Origin: Enterococcus_I eurekensis
GTDB lineage: Bacteria > Bacillota > Bacilli > Lactobacillales > Enterococcaceae
DNA length: 56,587 nucleotides
Assembly: GCF_042654605.1 (NCBI RefSeq)
Contig: NZ_JBHSGT010000052.1
Location: 1 to 56,587 of the forward strand
Direction: 5' to 3'
Shown here: one piece after another, positions 8,616 to 15,852 of the stretch
Position numbering within the stretch: the first letter of the stretch is position 1
Layout of the letters: the number at the start of each line of letters is the position of its first letter
Notes under the pieces: generated by a model
Database searches by the model: none
What the model was told of the DNA's origin: nothing
Seen by the model: the letters and a program-made list of their open reading frames with translations, nothing else
Program-made: the position numbers and the translations under genes

Positions 8616-9245
8616 CTATTGATTTAATTCCGCATCGCGTGCTTGTTGTGTGATGAAATTTAGTATTCTTGTTTTGGTAATTTTTCCTATAACTTTTCGA
8701 TTATTTGTTGATTCAACAACTGGTAAAGAGTCTACTTCAAAGTCTTGTAAAATCGAGGCTGCTTCTAAAATCGTATTTTCTTCTACACAAGTTTTGATAT
8801 GAGGAACTCTTGTCATACAAACAGCAACCGGTGTTTTATCAATATCGGAATTCAATGATGCTCGCAATAAGTCTTTTCTTGATAACGTGCCTACCAATAG
8901 TTTCTCTTCATCAATCACATATAACGATCCAATATCGTACATGAATAAACTAGTAATTGCTTCTCTTATTGATGTGTCCGATGGAATCATGATTGGGGTC
9001 ATCATAATTTCTTCTACTTTTGTACTAAACGTCCGATAAAAAAATAATGATTCTAAATTAGCACCAGAATAGGTATATCCAACTTTGGGTGTCGCTTGTA
9101 AAATTTCTGCCATCGTTAAAAAGGATAAATCTGAACGTAAAGTTGCTCGTGACACATCTAATAGTTCAGAAATATTTTCACCGCTAACAGGTTGATATTC
9201 TTTAACGATTTCTATAATCTTCTTTTGTCGATCACTTAGATTCAT
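8616..9245 (-). CDS. CcpN-like CBS-domain transcriptional repressor
   Basis: A 209-residue regulator. An N-terminal winged helix-turn-helix (about 1-60, with ELLDVSRATLRSDLSFL as recognition region) is followed by two CBS domains (about 80-135 and 145-205). The length and layout match CcpN (YqzB) of Bacillus, a repressor of gluconeogenic genes that senses ATP/ADP. The ATG at 9245 has GAGGAG upstream; an in-frame start 33 bases earlier has none. It is divergent from ppdK, and repeated motifs overlap the ppdK promoter. The gene pair with ppsR is also conserved in Bacillus and Listeria. Confidence 0.9.
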   Translation of the reverse strand: MNLSDRQKKIIEIVKEYQPVSGENISELLDVSRATLRSDLSFLTMAEILQATPKVGYTYSGANLESLFFYRTFSTKVEEIMMTPIMIPSDTSIREAITSLFMYDIGSLYVIDEEKLLVGTLSRKDLLRASLNSDIDKTPVAVCMTRVPHIKTCVEENTILEAASILQDFEVDSLPVVESTNNRKVIGKITKTRILNFITQQARDAELNQ

Positions 9246-9298
9246 TTTCTTCTCCTCTTCTTTATTTATTAAGCACATATATAATCTTTATGCGTATT

Positions 9299-9326
9299 AT
9301 TATACACATAATCTCTCGTTTTTCAA
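9299..9326 (-). promoter_or_regulatory. SigA promoter of the ccpN-like/ppsR operon
   Basis: On the minus strand TTGAAA (9321-9326), a 16-base spacer and TATAAT (9299-9304). The start point would be near 9291, inside an AT-rich segment containing TATGCGTATTAT. This partly resembles the motif repeated at the ppdK promoter and may allow autoregulation. Confidence 0.7.
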
Positions 9327-9349
9327 TTGATTCATATTTTATTTAAGTG

Positions 9350-9379
9350 TTGACTTTTATATATGACGCATATTAAGAT
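9350..9379 (+). promoter_or_regulatory. SigA-type promoter of ppdK
   Basis: TTGACT (9350-9355) followed at 18 bases by TAAGAT (9374-9379). An alternative -10, TATTAA at 9371, has a 15-base spacer. The first operator-like repeat lies between the two hexamers. Confidence 0.6.
9358..9372 (-). promoter_or_regulatory. Candidate CcpN-type operator 1 at ppdK
   Basis: TATGCGTCATATATA on the minus strand. It matches the copy at 9390-9404 in 13 of 15 bases, in the same orientation and 32 bases (about three helical turns) away. It lies inside the ppdK promoter, so a bound protein would block RNA polymerase. Confidence 0.55.
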
Positions 9380-9389
9380 GATTAAGAAC

Positions 9390-9404
9390 TATATATGACT
9401 CACA
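9390..9404 (-). promoter_or_regulatory. Candidate CcpN-type operator 2 at ppdK
   Basis: TGTGAGTCATATATA on the minus strand, just downstream of the predicted ppdK start point and upstream of its ribosome binding site. It is a direct repeat of the motif at 9358-9372. Confidence 0.55.
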
Positions 9405-9425
9405 TATAATTTTAGGAGGTCCAAT

Positions 9426-12035
9426 ATGAATAAATTGATTTATTTTTTTGAAGAAGATAATAATAGTGGAAAAGAATTATTAGGAGGGAAAGGAGCTAAT
9501 TTAGCTGAAATGACCAAACTCGGTCTGCCCGTTCCCTCTGGTTTTACAATTACGACAGAAAGTTGTATCCGATTTTTAAATGATGAAACTTTTTTTGAAA
9601 AAGAATTAAAGGAACATATTATTGCTTCTATTAATAAGTTGGAACAACAAACAAATAAATCATTTACTGAAGAAAATCATTTATTATTAGTTTCCGTTCG
9701 AAGTGGCGCAGCATCTTCTATGCCCGGCATGATGGATACTATCTTGAATTTAGGTTTAAATGACAAGCGCGTTCGTTCATTTGCCAAGTTAACAAATGTC
9801 GCTTTCGCCTACGATTGCTACAGTCGTTTGCTTCAAATGTTCGGCGACGTCGTTTATAGTATTAATAAGGAAAATTTTAACCGTGTACGACACGATTTAG
9901 AAAAACAATTAAATAAAAAACAACAAGATTTTAGTGAAGAACAACAGCAACAACTTATTGAAGCTTTTAAATCTCTCTTCATTACACATGATGTTCGCTT
10001 CCCACAAGATCCTATAGAGCAATTATTTGAAGCGACTAAAGCTGTTTTTAAATCTTGGAACAATCAACGAGCCAAGGTCTACCGCGAAATCCACCATATT
10101 CCTCATCATTTAGGGACTGCAGTGAATATTCAATCTATGGTCTTTGGAAATAGTGGTAATAATAGTGGAACGGGAGTCGTATTCACAAGAAATCCTTCAA
10201 CAGGAGAAAATAAACTTTTTGGAGAATTTCTAATTAACGCCCAAGGAGAAGATGTCGTCGCAGGTATCCGCACACCTGAACCGATTGAAACCTTACAAAA
10301 TCTGCTACCTACCGCTTACAAAGAGTTCGTTCACTATGCCGAGCAACTTGAGAAGCATTATAAAGATATGCAAGACATCGAGTTCACCATTGAGAACGAG
10401 AAATTATTTATCTTACAAACGAGAAATGGGAAACGAACAGCCAAAGCTGCATTGCAAATTGCCTTAGATTTAGTAGCGGAACAGCGTCTAACTAAAAAAG
10501 AAGCTGTTTTACGTATCTCTCCTGAGGCAATTGATCAATTAATTCATCCTATTTTTGATGAGAAAGAATTGACTAATGCTAAATTATTAGCGACAGGCCT
10601 ACCCGCTAGTCCCGGTGCTGCAACAGGTGAACTTGTCTTCACGGCCGAAAAAGCCAAAGAATATCATGCGCTTGGTAAAAAAGTGATTTTAGTTCGCCAA
10701 GAAACATCGCCTGAAGATATTGAAGGAATGGTTGTCAGTCAAGCCATTGTGACTAGTCGCGGCGGAATGACCTCTCACGCAGCTGTTGTTGCTCGCGGAA
10801 TGGGAACGTGTTGTGTCACCGGATGTGAGTCACTACATATACAAGAAGAATCAAAAACAATGATGTGTGGGGATATACGGTTAGCAGAAGGTGATCTCGT
10901 ATCAGTCGATGGTAGTTCAGGTTGCCTATATTTAGGTGATATTCCGACAATTGTTGTCGAAAATAATCAAAACTTACAACAATTACTCGCTTGGGCTGAT
11001 GAATATGCTTCTTTAAAAGTTCGCGCAAATGCTGAAACCGTCTCTGATTTACAAACCGCTATTGATTTTGGTGCATCAGGCATTGGCTTAGCTCGAACAG
11101 AGCATATGTTTTTTGGCGAAAAACGCGTGCTAGAAATGCGTCGAGTGATTTTAGCACAAGATAATCAAGAATTTGAAGCGGCCTTAACTAAATTGCTAGA
11201 ATTCCAACAAGAAGATTTTTATCAAATGTTTAAAGCCGTACATGACAAACCAATGATTATTCGATTACTTGATCCACCTATGCATGAATTTCTACCACAT
11301 ACAATGAATGAAATAAACACGCTGGCTAAACAATTAAAGCGACGCCCGTCTGAAGTTCAAAATCAAATTGAAAAATTGCAAGAAACCAATCCTATGCTTG
11401 GTCATCGTGGATGTCGCTTAGGAATCACTGAACCAAAAATCTATCAAATGCAAGTTCGTGCAATTTTCAATAGTGCCATCAAACTAATGAAAGAAGGATT
11501 CCTTGTTCGTCCCGAAGTTATGATTCCCCTCGTTTCAGAAGAAAATGAACTGAGAAATATCAAAGAGTTTCTAACTGAAACCGTCCTTGAGACATTTAAA
11601 GAACAACAAGTAGAACCTTTTCCTTATGAAATTGGAACAATGATTGAGTTACCTCGTGCTTGTTTAATTGCCGATCGACTCGCAATGAATTCAGATTTTT
11701 TCAGTTTTGGTACCAATGATTTAACACAAATGACCTTTGGTTTCTCACGTGACGATATCGGAAAATTCATTAATAGCTATAAAGAAAAAGAAATTATGGT
11801 CCAAGATCCATTCCAGACACTCGATCAAACAGGAGTTGGCGAACTAATTAAACTAGCTGTTGCAAAGGCTCGCCAAACGAAAGAAGGAATGATGATTGGT
11901 ATTTGCGGTGAGGTCGGTGGCGACCCTTATTCGATTCCATTTTTCCAAAAGATTGGCATTGATTATATTTCATGCTCCCCTTACCGAATCCCGGCAGCTC
12001 GTTTAGCTGTTGCTCAAGCGAATTTAATTAACTAA
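9426..12035 (+). CDS. ppdK: Pyruvate, phosphate dikinase
   Basis: Interconverts pyruvate, ATP and phosphate with phosphoenolpyruvate, AMP and pyrophosphate. The 869-residue protein has an N-terminal ATP-grasp domain (GGKGANLAEM near 18-27), a swivelling phosphohistidine domain (GGMTSHAAVVARGMG with catalytic H451 and regulatory T449) and a C-terminal TIM-barrel pyruvate/PEP domain (GICGEVGGDP, with the general-acid cysteine). AGGAGG lies eight bases before the ATG. T449 is the residue targeted by PpsR-type regulators, one of which is encoded in the divergent operon. A strong terminator follows. PPDK probably links glycolysis and gluconeogenesis here, under CcpN-like repression. Confidence 0.97.
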   Translation: MNKLIYFFEEDNNSGKELLGGKGANLAEMTKLGLPVPSGFTITTESCIRFLNDETFFEKELKEHIIASINKLEQQTNKSFTEENHLLLVSVRSGAASSMPGMMDTILNLGLNDKRVRSFAKLTNVAFAYDCYSRLLQMFGDVVYSINKENFNRVRHDLEKQLNKKQQDFSEEQQQQLIEAFKSLFITHDVRFPQDPIEQLFEATKAVFKSWNNQRAKVYREIHHIPHHLGTAVNIQSMVFGNSGNNSGTGVVFTRNPSTGENKLFGEFLINAQGEDVVAGIRTPEPIETLQNLLPTAYKEFVHYAEQLEKHYKDMQDIEFTIENEKLFILQTRNGKRTAKAALQIALDLVAEQRLTKKEAVLRISPEAIDQLIHPIFDEKELTNAKLLATGLPASPGAATGELVFTAEKAKEYHALGKKVILVRQETSPEDIEGMVVSQAIVTSRGGMTSHAAVVARGMGTCCVTGCESLHIQEESKTMMCGDIRLAEGDLVSVDGSSGCLYLGDIPTIVVENNQNLQQLLAWADEYASLKVRANAETVSDLQTAIDFGASGIGLARTEHMFFGEKRVLEMRRVILAQDNQEFEAALTKLLEFQQEDFYQMFKAVHDKPMIIRLLDPPMHEFLPHTMNEINTLAKQLKRRPSEVQNQIEKLQETNPMLGHRGCRLGITEPKIYQMQVRAIFNSAIKLMKEGFLVRPEVMIPLVSEENELRNIKEFLTETVLETFKEQQVEPFPYEIGTMIELPRACLIADRLAMNSDFFSFGTNDLTQMTFGFSRDDIGKFINSYKEKEIMVQDPFQTLDQTGVGELIKLAVAKARQTKEGMMIGICGEVGGDPYSIPFFQKIGIDYISCSPYRIPAARLAVAQANLIN

Positions 12036-12096
12036 TCGCTTGATTTAAACGAAAGAAGTTACGCTCCAGAAATGGTATTTGAAACATTAATGTAAA

Positions 12097-12146
12097 GCGC
12101 GACCGCAAGTTAGACCTATCATCTAACTTACGGTCGCGCATTTTTT
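12097..12146 (+). terminator. Terminator of ppdK
   Basis: An 18-bp stem with a single mismatch (arms starting GCGCGACCG and TCTAACTT) and a 7-base loop, followed by ATTTTTT. Confidence 0.93.
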
Positions 12147-12148
12147 AT

Positions 12149-12187
12149 AAAAAAAAAGCCGAAATCTTCGGTTAAAAAGATTTCAGC
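12149..12187 (-). terminator. Terminator of the tRNA-Arg gene
   Basis: On the minus strand an 11-bp stem (GCTGAAATCTT with AAGATTTCGGC, one G-U pair) is followed by at least eight T. It begins two bases after the tRNA 3' end. Confidence 0.9.
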
Positions 12188-12189
12188 AA

Positions 12190-12263
12190 CGTCCCCGACT
12201 GGAATCGAACCAGCGGCATACCGCTTAGGAGGCGGCCCCTCTATCCTACTGAGGTACGAGGAC
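12190..12263 (-). tRNA. tRNA-Arg (anticodon CCU)
   Basis: A 74-base cloverleaf on the minus strand. The acceptor arm GTCCTCG pairs with CGGGGAC, and the discriminator base is G. The anticodon loop CTCCTAA gives anticodon CCU, reading AGG. The T arm contains GGTTCGATTCC. CCA is not encoded. It lies between convergent ppdK and the acetyltransferase gene; no separate promoter was clear, so it may be read from upstream. Confidence 0.95.
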
Positions 12264-12353
12264 CTTTTACAGTAATTACACTGAATAAATAGTAAAAGAC
12301 ACCCTCTATTTTAATCCTTTTTAGGGAAAAAATAAAGAATGCTTTTTACTTTA

Positions 12354-13535
12354 TTAGAAATAATCTTCTAAAATAGGTGTTTTCTTCGGTTCAATCGATT
12401 CAATTATTGATATTACTTCCTCATCAGCTTCCATAAATTCATGAAAAAGTAATTCTTCGATGGATCGATAACCCAAGAATAGCTGAGCAAATCTCTGAAC
12501 ACTGATTGTTAATTTAGGTAAAATTGTTTGTTGCACTTTTTTTATTGAGACACTTCGCTCATCTGAGACAACAATTTCATATGTTCCTTCATTCCACGAA
12601 GCATATCGATCTTCTTCTATCGTAATCGCAAATGATTTTGATAATGTATCAAATGGATAGACATTTAAAAATGCTTCTACATCAACAATTCGCACCATCA
12701 TCTCCGGTCGGATCGAAACATGAGCCAAAGGTGTTGCCGTTTCAAAAAACGGTGTTACTTTTTTGAAGGACTGCTCATATTTAAATTCTTTAACCGAATC
12801 AATATGTGAGGCAATATAGCGGTTTAAAGCTTGTTGGGCATTCTTTGATAAAAATTGCCATTCCACACAAGTAAAAACACCATTGTTAATTTGATAGACC
12901 AAATAACCTTGTGCTTCGTTTTGCTCATCGTAATAAATCGCGTAATAATTCGAACGATTTAATTCAAAGCGATAATATGCCCACCAATCTTCTCGAACAA
13001 GATAACCTTCTTCTTTAACCATCGATTTAGCATAAATCACTTGTAAAACATCCTTGGCTTCCTCCCAATTTACTCGGCGAACATTCCCAGTTGCTTTTGC
13101 TACTGTTTTTAGCCACTTTTCACTTGGAATGTTAAAGGACATTCTTTCAAAAAGTAATTCATAGCCATATCGGCGATAAAAAGGATAGGAAAATGGTGCC
13201 AAATAAGAAAACAATATTCCTTGCTCACGGCAGTCATTTAAAAGTTCTTGCATGATTTGATCAATTCGACCGCCACCACGAAAAGATGGATCCGAAGAAA
13301 CAAAACCAACACCGCCCATTTGATGTTTTTGACCAAAGAAATTCACATGAAACAGGGTCATCATGACTTGACTGGCCAGGTTGTCCCCCTCAAAAGAACC
13401 ATAGTTAATCGAATGCTTAGCTAAATATTCAAACCGTTCTTGATACGCACCACTTGTTTCAAATTGAAAGGCGTATTGAGCCAAATCAAACATTTTTTGA
13501 TAATCTTCTTGTTGCATTTTCTTTACTTCAGACAA
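12354..13535 (-). CDS. Eis-like GNAT family N-acetyltransferase
   Basis: A 393-residue acetyl-CoA-dependent acetyltransferase of the Eis type. The N-terminal GNAT domain includes the acetyl-CoA loop region VGFVSSDPSFRGGGRIDQIM (about 76-95) and the FSYLAPFSYPFYRRYGYE segment (about 108-125). A second GNAT-like domain and a C-terminal SCP2-like domain follow. The length matches the structurally solved enterococcal Eis-like proteins. The start is TTG with AAGGAG eight bases upstream. The substrate is unknown; some Eis proteins acetylate aminoglycosides, but this cannot be claimed here. A TATAAT (13574-13579) precedes it. Confidence 0.87.
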   Translation of the reverse strand: MSEVKKMQQEDYQKMFDLAQYAFQFETSGAYQERFEYLAKHSINYGSFEGDNLASQVMMTLFHVNFFGQKHQMGGVGFVSSDPSFRGGGRIDQIMQELLNDCREQGILFSYLAPFSYPFYRRYGYELLFERMSFNIPSEKWLKTVAKATGNVRRVNWEEAKDVLQVIYAKSMVKEEGYLVREDWWAYYRFELNRSNYYAIYYDEQNEAQGYLVYQINNGVFTCVEWQFLSKNAQQALNRYIASHIDSVKEFKYEQSFKKVTPFFETATPLAHVSIRPEMMVRIVDVEAFLNVYPFDTLSKSFAITIEEDRYASWNEGTYEIVVSDERSVSIKKVQQTILPKLTISVQRFAQLFLGYRSIEELLFHEFMEADEEVISIIESIEPKKTPILEDYF

Positions 13536-13599
13536 AAAATCACTCCTTACTAAATCAACAGCTACTTGTCTCGATTATACCGAAAATAAATCAAAAGAA

Positions 13600-13632
13600 A
13601 AAGAGCAATGACACGTTTCGTCACGGCTCTTT
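13600..13632 (-). terminator. Terminator of the PTS operon
   Basis: On the minus strand AAAGAGC pairs with GCTCTTT around an inner TGAC/GTCA stem, followed by further T. It is placed just after the EIIC stop codon. Confidence 0.82.
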
Positions 13633-13642
13633 TAAAAAATAA

Positions 13643-14893
13643 TTAAGCGTTTTGTTCACGTTTTAATTCTTGCATTACACTAATTTTAACGAATGGAATA
13701 TAAACTAAGACTGAAATCACTAAGTTTACTGCTGCTAAAATAGCTCCTGAAATACTTTGAGTTGCTAAGAATCCACCTAATATTGGAGGTGTTACCCAAG
13801 GTGGCATAAATGTTGCTGCTGGCACAATACCTAATTTCGTTGCCCAGAAAGCTGTTGAAACTAAAATCATTGGCGCTAAGATAAACGGAATAAACATGAT
13901 TGGATTCAAGACAATTGGTAAACCAAATAACATTGGTTCATTAATATTGAACAGTCCTGGTGCCGCACTCAAGTTATTAACAACATTGAACGCTTTATTT
14001 TTACGTCCTACTAAGTAAATCGCAATAATCAAACCAAACGTTGCTCCTGTTCCACCTAAGTTAACAAAGCTATCGATAAAAGGTTTGTTAACGATGTAAG
14101 GTGCGACATCACCTGCTGCAAGAGCTGTTACGTTTGCTTCAATCGCAGGTGCATTAATTGTTTGCATGAATGGGTCGATCATGTTCGCACCATGTAGACC
14201 AAAGAACCATAAGAATGGTGTAATGAATGCGATTAATAATGCTGATGGATACGTACTTGCAAGCCCCATAAATGGTTCTTGAACCGCTGTATAGAAAGCT
14301 CCTACGATATCTGGAATACCAAATGCAGCAAAAATTGCGGCAACTAAACCGAATAAACTAATGATAATCATTGCTGGTAACAAAGCTGCGAATGAACGTG
14401 CCACTGCCGGTGGAACACCGTCTGGCATTTTAATAACTAATTTATCATTTCCAATTAAACGAATAAATAATTCTCCTGAAACAATAGCGACAATAATAGC
14501 GATAAATAGACCTGTACTTGACATCCCTAAAGCGCCACCTAGAGCAAAGAAAGAACCTAAAGAAATCGCTCCACCTGCTAAACCATCTTTACCTGCTCCT
14601 TGAGCTAAGTTATAAGCAACTAGAAAAGCAATAAATACAGATAAAATTGCAAATGTTCCATTCCAAACTGAACCGCCGAAGCCTTTCCAAGCTTCTCCAC
14701 CAAAAATTGAAGCCATAAAGTTTTGGAAAGCGTCGATTGGTAAGTTATTAAACATTACCGCTAAAGCCCCCAAAATCATCATTGGCATTGTAACCATAAA
14801 TGCATCACGAATGGCTACAAGGTGTCTCTGAGCACCAATTTTTGATGCTACAGGAACAAATTTTTCTTCCATAAACTGTACAAATCCGTCCAT
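13643..14893 (-). CDS. PTS system EIIC, lactose/cellobiose family
   Basis: A 416-residue membrane permease that carries a sugar across the membrane while it is phosphorylated by the cognate EIIB. It has about ten hydrophobic segments and the family motif FFGLHGANMIDPFMQ, which lies in the substrate-binding region. The ATG at 14893 has TAGGAGG upstream; an in-frame ATG ten codons earlier lacks one. It is the last gene of an EIIB-EIIA-EIIC operon but is separated from EIIA by 151 bases. The family handles beta-glucosides such as cellobiose, chitobiose or lactose. No glycosidase is encoded nearby, so the sugar is open. Confidence 0.94.
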   Translation of the reverse strand: MDGFVQFMEEKFVPVASKIGAQRHLVAIRDAFMVTMPMMILGALAVMFNNLPIDAFQNFMASIFGGEAWKGFGGSVWNGTFAILSVFIAFLVAYNLAQGAGKDGLAGGAISLGSFFALGGALGMSSTGLFIAIIVAIVSGELFIRLIGNDKLVIKMPDGVPPAVARSFAALLPAMIIISLFGLVAAIFAAFGIPDIVGAFYTAVQEPFMGLASTYPSALLIAFITPFLWFFGLHGANMIDPFMQTINAPAIEANVTALAAGDVAPYIVNKPFIDSFVNLGGTGATFGLIIAIYLVGRKNKAFNVVNNLSAAPGLFNINEPMLFGLPIVLNPIMFIPFILAPMILVSTAFWATKLGIVPAATFMPPWVTPPILGGFLATQSISGAILAAVNLVISVLVYIPFVKISVMQELKREQNA

Positions 14894-15044
14894 TTTAAAT
14901 CCTCCTATATATAATAATTTCATTAAACCCGTTAGTCATTTCCCGCCCCTTTCAATAATAAAAAGAGGCTTCCCTAAAACATGTGGTTTTATTCAGATTT
15001 AAATCAAAGTTCAAATCACAACGACTGTCTATCTAAACTAAGAA
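14894..15044 (-). other. 151-base gap within the PTS operon
   Basis: No reading frame of note and no clear terminator or promoter between EIIA and EIIC. The last 12 bases hold the EIIC ribosome binding site. It may be a processing or stability segment that lets EIIC be expressed separately. Confidence 0.4.
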
Positions 15045-15362
15045 TTACTTTTCTTCAATTCGACGATAAACATCAACCAATTCTTTTGCTAAGTCAGTAA
15101 AAGCAATAGATGTCATTAAATGGTCTTGTGCATGAACTGTTAATAATGTGACAGTCATATGATCACCTTGTGCTTCTTGTGTTAATAATCCTGTTTGAGC
15201 ACGGTGCGCTTCTACTAAAGAAGCTTTAGCATCTTCAATTTTTTGATCAGCTAATTTGATATTTCCTTCTTTCGCTGCAGCAATGGCTTCCATTGCATCA
15301 CTTTTGGCGTTACCGCCGAACATAATTAAGCCCATAATCGATTCTAAGTTTTTTTCTTCCAT
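15045..15362 (-). CDS. PTS system EIIA, lactose/cellobiose family
   Basis: A 105-residue cytoplasmic phosphocarrier that takes phosphate from HPr and passes it to EIIB. The active-site histidine is H77 in LLTVHAQDHLMT, as in EIIA-Lac and EIIA-Cel. The protein is all-helical and forms trimers in the family. The gene is 24 bases downstream of EIIB in a sigma-54-type operon. Confidence 0.96.
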   Translation of the reverse strand: MEEKNLESIMGLIMFGGNAKSDAMEAIAAAKEGNIKLADQKIEDAKASLVEAHRAQTGLLTQEAQGDHMTVTLLTVHAQDHLMTSIAFTDLAKELVDVYRRIEEK

Positions 15363-15386
15363 TTTGATTATATTCCCCCTGAAATT

Positions 15387-15704
15387 CTATTTCATTAAGC
15401 CCTCTGCTTGTTCTAACACTTTTGGTCCATTCATCATGCCATAGTCTTTCATATCGATGACAGCCAATGGAATCCCTTTTGGTTCTAATTTTTTCTCAAA
15501 TTGTGCTTTCATGAAGCGAACTTGAGGGCCTAATAATAGGACATCAACATTTTTCGTTTCGATTTGTTGATCGGCCTCAGATGCTGAAACGGCAAAAATG
15601 TCAGCTTCCATTCCCTTTGCTTCTGCTGCTTTTTGCATTTTAGTAACTAATAAGCTTGTACTCATCCCAGCGGAACAAACTAGCATAATTGTTTTCTTTG
15701 ACAT
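15387..15704 (-). CDS. PTS system EIIB, lactose/cellobiose family
   Basis: A 105-residue cytoplasmic phosphotransferase. The phosphorylated cysteine is C10 in the loop MLVCSAGMSTS. I chose the ATG at 15704 with GAGGTGG six bases upstream; the GTG three codons earlier overlaps that site. It is the first gene of the EIIB-EIIA-EIIC operon, about 36 bases downstream of the expected sigma-54 transcription start. Confidence 0.96.
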   Translation of the reverse strand: MSKKTIMLVCSAGMSTSLLVTKMQKAAEAKGMEADIFAVSASEADQQIETKNVDVLLLGPQVRFMKAQFEKKLEPKGIPLAVIDMKDYGMMNGPKVLEQAEGLMK

Positions 15705-15750
15705 AATATCCACCTCATCAATTTATTTTGTCCTTACACTTATACTATAA

Positions 15751-15765
15751 GCAACAAGTGTGCCA
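15751..15765 (-). promoter_or_regulatory. Sigma-54 (-24/-12) promoter of the PTS operon
   Basis: TGGCACACTTGTTGC on the minus strand, a near-perfect match to the sigma-54 consensus TGGCAC-N5-TTGC, with the invariant GG and GC at correct spacing. Transcription should start near 15740. The gene immediately upstream encodes a LevR-type sigma-54 activator. No good SigA promoter was seen for the operon. Confidence 0.92.
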
Positions 15766-15766
15766 A

Positions 15767-15815
15767 AACAAAAAACCACATCAAACCTTTATATATCAAT
15801 GGTCTGACGTGGTTT
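15767..15815 (-). terminator. Terminator of the LevR-type regulator gene
   Basis: A 15-bp stem (AAACCACGTCAGACC with GGTTTGATGTGGTTT, G-U pairs allowed) and a 13-base AT-rich loop, followed by T residues on the minus strand. It ends only about two bases before the sigma-54 promoter, insulating it from read-through. Confidence 0.88.
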
Positions 15816-15817
15816 TC

Positions 15818-15852
15818 ACACTATTACACTAACAATTTACACCATACACACT
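15818..15852 (-). promoter_or_regulatory. Repeated ACAC(T/C) motifs, candidate activator site
   Basis: Four copies of ACACT or ACACC (plus strand, beginning at 15818, 15826, 15839 and 15848) lie 55-90 bases upstream of the -24 element, between the regulator's terminator and stop codon. This is the position expected for an upstream activating sequence of a sigma-54 activator. The assignment is inferred from position and repetition only. Confidence 0.4.

Noticed and set aside
15801..15818. Possible CcpA cre site (TGAAAACCACGTCA on the minus strand)
   Set aside because: It differs from the consensus at two positions including the central CG, and it is part of the terminator stem of the LevR-type gene.
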